Assembly: GCF_004345645.1 (NCBI RefSeq)
Contig: NZ_SLWS01000001.1
Span: forward strand, 398,714-462,713
DNA from: Actinocrispum wychmicini
GTDB lineage: Bacteria > Actinomycetota > Actinomycetes > Mycobacteriales > Pseudonocardiaceae
DNA: 64,000 nucleotides
Direction: 5' to 3'
Part shown: positions 9,117 to 16,971 of the stretch, piece after piece
Position numbering within the stretch: position 1 is the first letter of the stretch
Layout: each line of letters begins with the position of its first letter
The notes under the pieces: model-generated
Told to the model about the DNA's origin: nothing
The model's input: only the letters and a program-made list of their open reading frames with translations
Databases searched by the model: none
Translations under genes and position numbers: made by a program

Positions 9117-10520
9117 ATGACGCTGGCCATCAAGTACGCGGCGCGTAGCGACCGAGGCTTACACCGGTCCAACAACGAGGACTCGGTGTACGCCGGGCCG
9201 CACCTGCTCGCGATCGCGGACGGGATGGGCGGTCACGCGGCCGGCGAAGTGGCCAGCAAGGTGGTCATCGCCGCGCTGGCGCCGCTGGACGAGGAGGTCC
9301 CCGGCGACGACCTGCTCGGGAAGCTGCATGAGGCGGTGGTGACCGGCAACGACACCATCGCCGAACTGGTCGGCCAGGATCCCGAGCTCGAGGGCATGGG
9401 GACCACGCTCACCGCGATCCTGTTCGGTGGCGGCCGGATCGGCCTGGTCAACATCGGCGACTCGCGCACGTACCTGGTCCGGGACGGCGTGTTCAACCAG
9501 ATCACCAGGGACGACAGCTTCGTCCAGTCCCTTTTGGACGAAGGCCGGATCACCCCGGAAGAGGCGCTGACCCACCCGCAGCGGTCGCTCGTGCTGCGGG
9601 CCCTGGTCGGGCACGAGGTGATCGAGCCGACCCTGCAGGTCCGGGAGACCCGGGTCGGCGACCGGTATCTGCTGTGCTCGGACGGCCTGTCCGACGTGGT
9701 GGTGTTCGACGCGCTGGCCGAGGCGATCAAGATCCCGGACCGGGAGGCCTGCGCGGACAAGATGATCGAACTCGCGTTGCAGGGCGGCGGCCCGGACAAC
9801 GTGACGGTGATCGTCGCCGACGTGGTCGACGAGGACCCGAACCTGACCGAGGCGTTCAGCACCGACAACCACATGAAGCCGGTGGCCGCGCCGACCACCG
9901 CGGTGCCCCGCCCACCGATGGCGATGGGACCGCCACCGCAGGGCATGCCGATGCAGCAGCAGCCCCAGCAGCAACAACAACCACCGCAGAAGCCGAAGAA
10001 GAAGCGCGGCCGGCTGATCGTGATCTCGTGCGTGGTGGCCGTGGTGGTGCTGGCGATCGCCGCAGCGGCCGTCCGCTACCTGGCCTACAACAACTACTAC
10101 ATCACCGTCGCGGACAACTCGGAGATAGCGATCTTCCAGGGAGTCCGCGGCACAGTGCTCGGCTTCGAACTGCACCGCGAGGTCGAAGGCTCCTGCCCAC
10201 CGGGCCGCCAGCCCTGCGTACCGCTGAAGCTGGCGGACATCAAGGACCCGGCCCGGCAGGAAGAGGTCAAGCAGGGCGTGGCAGTGGCCGACCTGGACTC
10301 CGCGCGAGCCACGATCGACGGCTGGCGGCACCCGGAAGACCCCGCCAACCAGTGCCCCACCCCGTCCAGCTCGACCAGCAGTTCGTCGGTGGCGCAATCG
10401 TCGATCGCCGGTCCGCCGCCGGAGGGGCAGCAGTCGACCTCCCAGTCCGCCTCATCACCGGTGTCGACGACATCGAGCCCGGTCGTCTCGAGCCCACCGA
10501 ACCAGACCTGCCCCCGGTGA
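9117..10520 (+). CDS. Second PP2C-type Ser/Thr phosphatase, PstP paralogue
   Basis: A 467-aa protein colinear with PstP at 1127 over its whole length: PP2C domain (ADGMGGHAAGE, GMGTTLTA, NIGDSRTY, SDGLSD, GGGPDNVTVI), a Gln/Pro-rich linker, one membrane helix (about 300-325), and an extracytoplasmic domain with the shared EIAIFQGV core and EVEGSC cysteine motif. All metal-binding aspartates seem intact. The linkers and Ser/Thr-rich tails differ, so this looks like an established duplication. It follows pknB after 141 bp and converges on trpG. Mycobacteria have only one pstP here. The likely substrates are phospho-PknB and its targets, by inference. Confidence 0.92.
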   Translation: MTLAIKYAARSDRGLHRSNNEDSVYAGPHLLAIADGMGGHAAGEVASKVVIAALAPLDEEVPGDDLLGKLHEAVVTGNDTIAELVGQDPELEGMGTTLTAILFGGGRIGLVNIGDSRTYLVRDGVFNQITRDDSFVQSLLDEGRITPEEALTHPQRSLVLRALVGHEVIEPTLQVRETRVGDRYLLCSDGLSDVVVFDALAEAIKIPDREACADKMIELALQGGGPDNVTVIVADVVDEDPNLTEAFSTDNHMKPVAAPTTAVPRPPMAMGPPPQGMPMQQQPQQQQQPPQKPKKKRGRLIVISCVVAVVVLAIAAAAVRYLAYNNYYITVADNSEIAIFQGVRGTVLGFELHREVEGSCPPGRQPCVPLKLADIKDPARQEEVKQGVAVADLDSARATIDGWRHPEDPANQCPTPSSSTSSSSVAQSSIAGPPPEGQQSTSQSASSPVSTTSSPVVSSPPNQTCPR

Positions 10521-10541
10521 CCCAGGGGGCAGGCCCACGGC

Positions 10542-11186
10542 CTAACGGATCGCGGCCGCCCGGGTAAGGGTGCGCATTTCCTTCTCCAGCTCGGCCACGG
10601 TCACCTCGGGCACCGGGTGGCCGCAGGTGGCCAGCCAGTTCGCCAGCATTCGGTGGCCGCCGTCGGTGAGGACGGACTCCGGGTGGAACTGGACGCCTTC
10701 GAGCGGCAGTTCGCGGTGCCGCATGGCCATCACGATGCCCGTCTCGGTCTTGCCGGTGACTTCGAACTCGGCCGGGACGGTCTCGGGCAGGATCGTCAGC
10801 GAGTGGTACCTGGTGGCGGTGAAGGGGTCGGGCAGCCCGGCCAGGACGCCGGCGCCGGTGTGGTGCACCTGGCTGGTCTTTCCGTGCAGCAGTTCCGGCG
10901 CCCGGTCCACGGTGGCCCCCCAGGCCACGCCGATGGCCTGGTGGCCAAGGCAGACGCCCAGAACCGGCAGTCCGCGCTCGGCGGACCGCTTGACGACCTC
11001 GATGCTGCGGCCGGCGCGCTCCGGGGTGCTGGGCCCGGGGCTGACAAGCACGCCGTCGAACCCGTCCAGCTCGTCCAGCTCTGGTGCGTCGTTGCGCCAC
11101 ACCACGCAGTCCGCGCCCAACTGGGCCAGGTACTGGACCAGGTTGTAGACGAAGCTGTCGTAGTTGTCGACCACCAGTACGCGCAT
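10542..11186 (-). CDS. trpG: Glutamine amidotransferase component II (PabA/TrpG)
   Basis: A 214-aa class I amidotransferase that supplies ammonia to aminodeoxychorismate or anthranilate synthase. The N-terminus MRVLVVDNYDSFVYN, the nucleophile site GVCLGHQ and the VQFHPES histidine/glutamate pair are all present. Position next to pknB is that of mycobacterial Rv0013, where the gene is thought to act in folate (pabA) and/or tryptophan synthesis. It is transcribed towards the second phosphatase gene. No hairpin was found in the 21-bp gap. Confidence 0.93.
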   Translation of the reverse strand: MRVLVVDNYDSFVYNLVQYLAQLGADCVVWRNDAPELDELDGFDGVLVSPGPSTPERAGRSIEVVKRSAERGLPVLGVCLGHQAIGVAWGATVDRAPELLHGKTSQVHHTGAGVLAGLPDPFTATRYHSLTILPETVPAEFEVTGKTETGIVMAMRHRELPLEGVQFHPESVLTDGGHRMLANWLATCGHPVPEVTVAELEKEMRTLTRAAAIR

Positions 11187-11219
11187 GACCTCAATGCTAT
11201 TCGTGTTCTCATCTCACGC

Positions 11220-12371
11220 GTGAGCATGCTTGCCAGACGGTTGGGTGTCGTCGACGCGACCACCATCGGGTTGGGGTCGATGCTGGGGGCGGGCGTGTTC
11301 GTGGCGTTCGCGCCCGCCGCGGCCGCCGCTGGGTCCGGTTTGCTGATCGCCTTGGTTCTGGCCGCGTTCGTGGCGTACTGCAACGCGTCCTCGTCCGCGA
11401 GGCTCGCGGCCAGATATCCGGAGTCGGGTGGGACGTACGTCTACGGCCGTGAACGGCTGGGTGACTGGTGGGGCTTCACCGCTGGGTGGGGGTTCGTGGC
11501 GGGGAAGATCGCCAGTTGCGCGGCGATGGCGCTGACCTTCGGCTCGTATGTGGCGCCGGGGTACGAGAAGGCGGCAGCTGTGGCGGCGGTCGTGGTGCTG
11601 ACGACGATCACCTATCTCGGTGTCACGAAGACCGCGGCGGTGACGAAGGTGCTGCTGGCCGTTGTCCTGGCGGTGCTCGCCGGGTTCGTGGTGGTCGGCC
11701 TGCCGAAGGCGCATTGGCAGCCGATCACCTGGGACACAGCGGGAATCCTGCAGGCGGCTGGACTGCTGTTCTTCGCGTTCGCCGGTTATGCCCGGATCGC
11801 CACCTTGGGCGAGGAGGTCAAGGAGCCGAGCCGGACGATCCCGCGCGCGATCCTGATCGCCCTGGCCGCCACGGTAGTGATCTACGTGGTGGTGGGTGCG
11901 ACGGCGTTGGGCGTACTGGGGCCCGCGCGGTTGGCCGGGTCGACGGCGCCGCTCGCGGAGGTACTGCCGGCCGCACGGATCGGGGCGGCCGCCGGCAGCC
12001 TGGGGGCGCTGCTGGCGCTCATCGCGGGGATCAGTCGGACCACGTTGGCGATGGCCCGCCGGCGTGACCTGCCGGCCCGGTTGGCCGATGTGCACGTGTC
12101 CGAGATCGCGGTCGGGACAGTCGTTTGTGGACTCATCCTGGCGTTCGACGTGCGCGGTGCGATCGGGTTCTCGTCGTTCAGTGTCCTTGTGTACTACGGG
12201 ATAGCGAATCTGTCCGCGTACACAATGGAGAGAAAGTGGACAGCGGTGGCCGGCCTTGTGGGGTGCGTGGCGCTCGCCGGCAGCCTGCCGCTCGGCTCGG
12301 TGGTGACCGGGTTGGCGGTGTTCGCGGTCGGGCTCTGCGGGCGGTGGCTCGTACTGAAGTGGACCCGATAA
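11220..12371 (+). CDS. APC-family amino acid permease
   Basis: A 383-aa polytopic protein with about eleven hydrophobic segments. The opening helix TTIGLGSMLGAGVFV is the conserved APC broken-helix motif, followed by YPESGGTYVYGRERLG and FFAFAGYARIATLGEEV, typical of the amino acid/polyamine/cationic amino acid branch. It is shorter than most family members (about 450 aa), ending after helix 11 or so. Start uncertain: GTG 11220 or ATG 11226, no clear ribosome site. It diverges from trpG with 33 bp between starts, so both promoters must lie in or across that spacer. Substrate cannot be told. Confidence 0.85.
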   Translation: MSMLARRLGVVDATTIGLGSMLGAGVFVAFAPAAAAAGSGLLIALVLAAFVAYCNASSSARLAARYPESGGTYVYGRERLGDWWGFTAGWGFVAGKIASCAAMALTFGSYVAPGYEKAAAVAAVVVLTTITYLGVTKTAAVTKVLLAVVLAVLAGFVVVGLPKAHWQPITWDTAGILQAAGLLFFAFAGYARIATLGEEVKEPSRTIPRAILIALAATVVIYVVVGATALGVLGPARLAGSTAPLAEVLPAARIGAAAGSLGALLALIAGISRTTLAMARRRDLPARLADVHVSEIAVGTVVCGLILAFDVRGAIGFSSFSVLVYYGIANLSAYTMERKWTAVAGLVGCVALAGSLPLGSVVTGLAVFAVGLCGRWLVLKWTR

Positions 12372-12399
12372 AAGTGGTGCGGGCGTACCACTTTCCCGC

Positions 12400-12405
12400 T
12401 ACTCT
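12400..12405 (+). promoter_or_regulatory. -10 element of leaderless HAD gene
   Basis: TACTCT lies 7-8 bases before GTG 12413. With no Shine-Dalgarno sequence in between, transcription probably starts at or next to the start codon. No convincing -35 was seen. Confidence 0.4.
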
Positions 12406-12412
12406 TCGGGCC

Positions 12413-13096
12413 GTGAACAAGGTCCTCATCTTCGACGCGGACGACACCCTGTGGGAGAACAACGTCCGGTTCGAGCGCGTGATCGACGACTACCTCGACT
12501 GGCTCAAGCACCCCACCCTGGACAAGACCGAACTCCGGCACATCCTCGACGACATCGAGCATGCCAACGTCCCCGTCCTCGGCTACGGCAGCAAGGCACT
12601 CCTGCAGAGCCTGGCGCAGATGTTCGAGCGGCTCTACGAGCGACCCGTCGGCGAGCGGGAGCGCACCGACATCGCGGAGATCGCGCGTGCGCTGGAGAAC
12701 CACGAGGTCGACCTGGTCCCCCAGGTGTCCGAGACGCTCGCCGAGCTGGGCAGCAGGCACGACCTGCTGCTGCTCACCAAGGGCGACCCGGCCGAGCAGC
12801 GGGGCAAGCTGGACGCGTCCAACCTGGGCCACCACTTCCGGAGCGTGCACATCGTCGCCGAGAAGAACGTGGCCGCCTACCGGTCGCTCGTCGACGAGCA
12901 CAGCCTGGACGTCGCGGTCACGTGGATGATCGGCAACTCACCGCACTCGGACATCCTGCCCGCACGGGCTGTCGGAATGAACGCCGTGTTCATCCCCAAC
13001 CAGCACACGTGGGTCCTTGAGCAGGGCGAACTCGACCCGGCGGACAAGGGCGTGCTGCACCTGGCCGCGTTCACCGAGTTGCTGGCGCACTTCTAG
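12413..13096 (+). CDS. HAD-family hydrolase
   Basis: A 227-aa HAD phosphatase-like protein. Motif I is FDADDTLW, motif II LLTKGD, a lysine in AEKN, and the terminal acid motif is IGNSPHSDILPARAVG, so the catalytic set looks complete. GTG 12413 is chosen because the reading frame shows VNKVLIFDADD there and a TACTCT -10 element lies seven bases upstream, which would give a leaderless mRNA. The stop codon shares bases with the convergent small membrane gene. Substrate unknown. Confidence 0.87.
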   Translation: MNKVLIFDADDTLWENNVRFERVIDDYLDWLKHPTLDKTELRHILDDIEHANVPVLGYGSKALLQSLAQMFERLYERPVGERERTDIAEIARALENHEVDLVPQVSETLAELGSRHDLLLLTKGDPAEQRGKLDASNLGHHFRSVHIVAEKNVAAYRSLVDEHSLDVAVTWMIGNSPHSDILPARAVGMNAVFIPNQHTWVLEQGELDPADKGVLHLAAFTELLAHF

Positions 13097-13245
13097 ACCG
13101 TGTCGTTGTTGAACCACAGCATGGGCTCCAGCCAGGGGAACACCACGAACAGCAACAACGCGACGATCCCGAGGACCAGGACCACGGCGATGACGATCCG
13201 GACGGCCAGCGGCCCGGGGATATGCCGCCAGATCCATCCGTACAT
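13093..13245 (-). CDS. 50-aa membrane protein coupled to sortase E
   Basis: A 50-residue protein: a short aromatic N-terminus (MYGWIWRHIPG), one long hydrophobic helix (about 14-38), and a C-terminal tail ending WFNNDTV. Its ATG shares one base with the TGA of the upstream sortase gene (TGATG), so it is made by termination-reinitiation from the sortase message. Function unknown; the coupling suggests a partner or topology factor for the sortase. No LPXTG-type signal is present, so it is not itself a sortase substrate. Confidence 0.75.
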   Translation of the reverse strand: MYGWIWRHIPGPLAVRIVIAVVLVLGIVALLLFVVFPWLEPMLWFNNDTV

Positions 13246-14123
13246 CAGTTCTGCTCCTTCAGCTCCGGCGGCGTGTCCGCCTTGGTCGGGTCCTTCTTCC
13301 ACTGCTTGATCAGCACCGCGTGGACGATCAGCCGTTGCCTGTCGGAGAACTTCGGGTGGCACGTGGTGAGGGTCATCAGCGCGGCCTGGTCGGCCGGTGG
13401 CGTGCTGCCGGCCTGGCCGGGCACGGGTGAGATCACGCTGCCGTTGGTCGGCAACACGATCTCCTGGCCGAACACCTTGCTGTACGAGCCGCCGAGCGGA
13501 TTCACGTTCGCGCACCGCGGGTTGCCCTGCTGCTTGGTGGCCCACTTGGCCACGTCCGCCTGCATCGGCAGCATCCGGTAGACGAACCAGTCGGTCTGGG
13601 TCTCGATCACGATCGCGTCACAGGCCCGCAGCAGGTCAAGGTCGTTGAAGGGGGCGCCCATGCCGACCCGGTGGCCGGCGATCGCGAAGTTGCCCGGCTG
13701 GCCCGGCAGGGCGGTGCCCTTGTAGTGGCCGGGGCCGGACTCCAGGGTCTTGTCGCTGGTGCCCTCGAGGACGGTGAAGTGCACGTCCGCGCCGAGCGAC
13801 GGCAGGTAGAGCTTGGCGAAGCCCTTGCCGTCCTCCAGGTCGTACTTGTTGGTCCGCTCGCCGCCGTCGACGGTGTCCTGGCCCTTCTTGTTGTTCCACT
13901 GGTCGTCCAGGGCGGCGGTGGCCTCGCGCTGCTTGCCGGCGGACAGCAGGTCTGTGATGTACACCTCGTAGACGACGAACAGCAGCACGACCAAACCGGC
14001 CGTGATCAGCAGTTCTCCGATGTTCCGCACGACCGTGCGGGCCCGGTCGGGGCGCTGCGGCGGCCGATCTGAAAGCTCGCCGTACATGCGTCCGGAGTTG
14101 TGGTCACCTTCATGACTTCCCAC
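13245..14123 (-). CDS. srtE: Class E sortase
   Basis: A 292-aa transpeptidase that attaches LAXTG-type surface proteins to peptidoglycan. A Pro/Arg-rich cytoplasmic N-terminus is followed by one membrane helix (about 40-60, LLITAGLVVLLFVVYEVY). The sortase barrel has the catalytic histidine in IAGHRVG, the cysteine in TLTTCHP and the arginine in DRQRL. GTG 14123 has AGGGGAG five bases upstream; ATG 14087 is an alternative. In Streptomyces the srtE genes also sit between crgA and pknB, which supports the class E call. It is coupled to the 50-aa membrane gene downstream. Confidence 0.92.
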   Translation of the reverse strand: MGSHEGDHNSGRMYGELSDRPPQRPDRARTVVRNIGELLITAGLVVLLFVVYEVYITDLLSAGKQREATAALDDQWNNKKGQDTVDGGERTNKYDLEDGKGFAKLYLPSLGADVHFTVLEGTSDKTLESGPGHYKGTALPGQPGNFAIAGHRVGMGAPFNDLDLLRACDAIVIETQTDWFVYRMLPMQADVAKWATKQQGNPRCANVNPLGGSYSKVFGQEIVLPTNGSVISPVPGQAGSTPPADQAALMTLTTCHPKFSDRQRLIVHAVLIKQWKKDPTKADTPPELKEQN

Positions 14124-14241
14124 ACGCACTCCCCTGGTGGATCGCAGACCTTGTCGACTACGTTAACGTGTTCCTACGGCGGCAGTTGCGCACGTCTCCT
14201 GCTCGTCCGTACACGCACGCATAACGCCAGGCGAGGACACG

Positions 14242-14508
14242 ATGCCCAAGTCCAAGGTTCGCAAGAAGAGCGTCTACACGCCGCCGACCGATCGCCGTAC
14301 CCCGGTGAAGGTGCGTGGCGGCGGCCCTTCGCACCCGGTGTACGTGACGGTGATGCTCGCCGTCATGGTGATCGGGCTCGCGTGGCTCGTGGTCAACTAC
14401 ATCGCCGGCCAACAGATCCCGTTCATGGCCGACCTGGGGAACTGGAACTTCGCCATCGGGTTCGCCCTGATGATCGGCGGGTTGTTGATGACCATGCGGT
14501 GGCGCTAG
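14242..14508 (+). CDS. crgA: Cell division protein CrgA
   Basis: An 88-aa membrane protein of the septation/elongation machinery, known to bind FtsZ, FtsI and CwsA in mycobacteria and to inhibit Z-ring formation in Streptomyces. The basic N-terminus [15 protein letters not shown] and two hydrophobic helices (about 34-53 and 65-84) separated by a short outside loop are typical in sequence and length. It diverges from the sortase gene. Confidence 0.95.
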   Translation: MPKSKVRKKSVYTPPTDRRTPVKVRGGGPSHPVYVTVMLAVMVIGLAWLVVNYIAGQQIPFMADLGNWNFAIGFALMIGGLLMTMRWR

Positions 14509-14533
14509 ATCGTTGTTCACCCGGTAGAGGGAT

Positions 14534-14559
14534 GCTGGACTGCACCCGTTCAGCCCAGC
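14534..14559 (+). terminator. Hairpin after crgA
   Basis: Arms GCTGGACTG and CAGCCCAGC (8 of 9 paired) enclose an 8-base loop, 26 bp after the crgA stop. No T-run follows, so the terminator call is moderate. Confidence 0.45.
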
Positions 14560-14593
14560 GTCACTGAACCACAAGGATGTAACTCATCCCCAG

Positions 14594-14615
14594 TGTGGAC
14601 AACTTCTGTGGATAA
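14594..14615 (+). promoter_or_regulatory. Pair of consensus DnaA boxes upstream of the PH-domain gene
   Basis: TGTGGACAA at 14594-14602 and TGTGGATAA at 14607-14615 are perfect reverse complements of the actinobacterial (TTGTCCACA) and E. coli (TTATCCACA) boxes. They have the same orientation with 13-bp start-to-start spacing, and lie 18 bp before the GTG of the next gene, over its probable promoter. Confidence 0.75.
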
Positions 14616-14632
14616 GTAGGACAGACCGTTAC

Positions 14633-15043
14633 GTGACGTCACCAAAGGCTGTTCTCAGCTGGTCGCCGCCGGCCCTGCTGGTCTCCATCGGATGGCTGGC
14701 GGCGGTCGGCGCGGTCGTGTTCGCCGTGGTCACGAGCGACCGGGCGGGTCAGGTCCTGCTAGGTGTCGCCGCCCTGGTCCTGCTCCTGCTGACGCTGCAC
14801 GGCACCATCGCGCGGCCCCGGCTCGCTGCGGACAGTAACGGACTGACGGTCCGCGGGCTCACCAGGCGCCAGCAGTGGACGTGGGCCGAGGTGAACGTCC
14901 GAGTGGTGCGCACCCGACGGCTGGGCCGGCAGGTGAGCACCCTCGAACTCGACTTCGACGACACCCTGCTCGTCCTCGGCTGGATAGATCTCGGGGTCGC
15001 TCCCGAGGACGTCGCCGAGGCACTGCGTGAGCTACGCACCTAG
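14633..15043 (+). CDS. PH-domain membrane protein (Rv0010c-like)
   Basis: A 136-aa protein with two adjacent hydrophobic helices (about 12-30 and 36-55) followed by a bacterial PH-like domain (WTWAEVNVRVVRTRR ... LVLGWIDLGV). Mycobacteria have a comparable small gene (Rv0010c) between crgA and ppiA. Function unknown; its location among division genes suggests an envelope role. Start is GTG 14633 with no clear ribosome site, just downstream of two DnaA boxes. Its stop overlaps the convergent rhomboid stop by four bases. Confidence 0.83.
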   Translation: MTSPKAVLSWSPPALLVSIGWLAAVGAVVFAVVTSDRAGQVLLGVAALVLLLLTLHGTIARPRLAADSNGLTVRGLTRRQQWTWAEVNVRVVRTRRLGRQVSTLELDFDDTLLVLGWIDLGVAPEDVAEALRELRT

Positions 15044-15870
15044 AGGTCGACGACCTGGAGGCTGCCGAGCCCGGCCATCAGGCCGACGAGCACGACCAGC
15101 ACCCCGATCACGGTGGCGGTCTGCACCTGGTTGCGGATCCGGGCCGGCGGGTACAGGAACCCGACGCCGACCGCGGCACCCGTGACCAGGCCGCCGATGT
15201 GCGCCTCCCACGAGATCGCCAGCAGGCCGGAGAAGCTCAACGCGAGGTTCAGCACGATCACCGCGATCACCTGGCCGAGCGGGAGCTTCAACCGGATCAC
15301 GGTCACCAGCAGCGCGCCCATCAGGCCGTAGATCGCGCCGGACGCGCCCGCCGCGCCGGACGCGCTCAGGATGTACACCGCCGCGCTGCCACCGAGCAGC
15401 GACACCAGGTAGAGGGTCAGGAACCGGAGCCTGCCGAACACCAGTTCCAGTTCCCGGCCGATGATCCACAGCGACACCATGTTCAGCGCCAGGTGCGTGA
15501 ACCCGATGTGCAGGAACCCGGACGTGACCAGCCGCCACCACTCGCCGTTCTGCACCAGGACGGGCGCCAGCACCCAGTCCACGAACGACTGCGACAGCTC
15601 GTTGTGGCTGATGCTCTGCGCCTGGTACGCGTTGAACGCGAACACCGCGATGTTGATGACGACGATGACCGGGACGACCACCAGACGGGAGCCGAGCTCG
15701 GCACCGGCGATCGTCACCGGCCGGCGCTGGGTCCGCTGGCCCTCCTGGACGCAGTCCACACACTGGTAGCCGACCGGAGCCTCCCGCAGGCACTCCGGAC
15801 AGGCCGGCCGTTCACACCGGGCGCATCTCACCCCGGTCGGCCGGTCCGGGTGCCGTACGCAGGTTTCCAC
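15040..15870 (-). CDS. Rhomboid-family intramembrane serine protease with zinc-ribbon N-terminus
   Basis: A 276-aa protein. Residues 1-45 form a B-box-like zinc module with cysteine/histidine pairs (CVRHPD, CARCERPACPEC, CVDC). The membrane part has about six helices with the rhomboid serine in GASGAIYG and the partner histidine in EAHIGGLVTG, so the catalytic dyad is intact. The GTG start directly abuts the stop of the cyclophilin gene, so the two are co-transcribed. Substrates unknown. Confidence 0.92.
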   Translation of the reverse strand: METCVRHPDRPTGVRCARCERPACPECLREAPVGYQCVDCVQEGQRTQRRPVTIAGAELGSRLVVVPVIVVINIAVFAFNAYQAQSISHNELSQSFVDWVLAPVLVQNGEWWRLVTSGFLHIGFTHLALNMVSLWIIGRELELVFGRLRFLTLYLVSLLGGSAAVYILSASGAAGASGAIYGLMGALLVTVIRLKLPLGQVIAVIVLNLALSFSGLLAISWEAHIGGLVTGAAVGVGFLYPPARIRNQVQTATVIGVLVVLVGLMAGLGSLQVVDL

Positions 15871-16425
15871 TCAGCCTCGCTCGATGACCACTCGGTTGAT
15901 CACAACGTCCTCGGCCGGCCGGTCGTTGGGGCCGCTGGTCTTGACCCGGGAGATGGCGTCCACGACGGTGCGCGACTCCTGGTCGGCGACCTCGCCGAAG
16001 ACGGTGTGCTTGTAGTTCAGGTGCGGCGTCGGGCCGACTGTGATGAAGAACTGCGAGCCGTTGGTGTTCGGCTGGTTGATGTTGGCCATGCCCAGCAGGT
16101 ACGGCTTGTTGTACTGGAGTTCCGCCACGAACTCGTCGGGCACGGTGAACCCGGGGCCGCCACGGCCGGTGCCGGTCGGGTCGCCGGTCTGGATCATGAA
16201 CCCGTCGATGACGCGGTGAAAGATCACCCCGTCGTAGTACGGGCCGGACGTGCCGCCCTGCGCGTTCTGCGGGGAGTACGCCTTGGTGCCTTCGGCGAGG
16301 CCCACGAAGCTGCTCACGGTCTTCGGTGCGTAGTCAGGGAACAGGTTGACTCGGATGTCACCCAGCGTGGTGTGCAGGGTGGCGGTCACCTTGATCCCGA
16401 CGAGTGATTCGTTGCTGTCTGCCAC
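15871..16425 (-). CDS. ppiA: Cyclophilin-type peptidyl-prolyl isomerase (PpiA)
   Basis: A 184-aa cytoplasmic cyclophilin that accelerates proline isomerisation. Core motifs: FPDYAPKTVSSFVGL, the active-site IFHRVIDGFMIQTGDP, NGSQFFITVGP and HTVFGEV. GTG 16425 gives MADSNESL, close to the mycobacterial N-terminus; ATG 16446 is also in frame, and neither has a well-spaced ribosome site. No signal peptide. Order crgA, PH gene, ppiA, cwsA matches mycobacteria except for the inserted rhomboid. Confidence 0.93.
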   Translation of the reverse strand: MADSNESLVGIKVTATLHTTLGDIRVNLFPDYAPKTVSSFVGLAEGTKAYSPQNAQGGTSGPYYDGVIFHRVIDGFMIQTGDPTGTGRGGPGFTVPDEFVAELQYNKPYLLGMANINQPNTNGSQFFITVGPTPHLNYKHTVFGEVADQESRTVVDAISRVKTSGPNDRPAEDVVINRVVIERG

Positions 16426-16526
16426 GCCCTCAATCGTGCCATCCACGGCGGGAACGGGTCAGAAGGGGCAGGATGGGGTACCTGTCAATCAACCATCCAT
16501 TTCGAAGTACGGACGAGGTGAAGGCG

Positions 16527-16931
16527 ATGAACCGCGCTCCAGAGGCGGTGGACAAGGCCGTGGACGCCGTTCGCCGGGCGGAGCACAAGCTGGTTTCTGG
16601 TGCTGAGGACGTGGCGGCCAAGACCCGCGGGACGCGCCGCAAGCTGGCCCGCAAGGCCAAGGCCGCCCGCAAGGACCTGGCGAAGACCGCGCACAAGGCC
16701 AAGGGCAGCATCCAGGAGCTGGCCGGCACCGAAACCAAGCGTCGCCGTCGCTGGCCGTGGATGGTCGCGCTGGTCGTCGCCGCGGCCGGCACGGCCGTGG
16801 TGGTCAAGTCCCGGTCCGGTTCGTCCGAGGACGTCTTCACGCCGGAGCCCCGGACCGAGGACGAGACGCCCGAGCCGAAGCAGCAGGAGAACGGCCAGCG
16901 GGCCAAGTCGGCCGCCCCGTCCGACAAGTAG
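16527..16931 (+). CDS. CwsA-like small membrane protein
   Basis: A 134-aa protein. A long Lys/Arg/Ala-rich helical N-terminal region (about 1-73, alanine-lysine repeats suggesting coiled coil) is followed by one membrane helix (about 74-92, WPWMVALVVAAAGTAVVV) and an acidic Pro/Glu tail. This topology and its position beside ppiA match the mycobacterial wall-synthesis protein CwsA, a CrgA and Wag31 partner, but I see no clear sequence similarity. Call rests on position and architecture. ATG 16527 follows GAGGTGAAGGCG. Confidence 0.65.
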   Translation: MNRAPEAVDKAVDAVRRAEHKLVSGAEDVAAKTRGTRRKLARKAKAARKDLAKTAHKAKGSIQELAGTETKRRRRWPWMVALVVAAAGTAVVVKSRSGSSEDVFTPEPRTEDETPEPKQQENGQRAKSAAPSDK

Positions 16932-16935
16932 TCGC

Positions 16936-16971
16936 GCCCCCGGTGTGGCGTCCGCGCCGCACCGGGGGCGG
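16936..16971. terminator. Bidirectional hairpin terminator
   Basis: Perfect 11-bp arms (CGCCCCCGGTG and CACCGGGGGCG) around a 14-base loop fill the gap between the convergent CwsA-like and DUF2020 genes. Confidence 0.7.
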
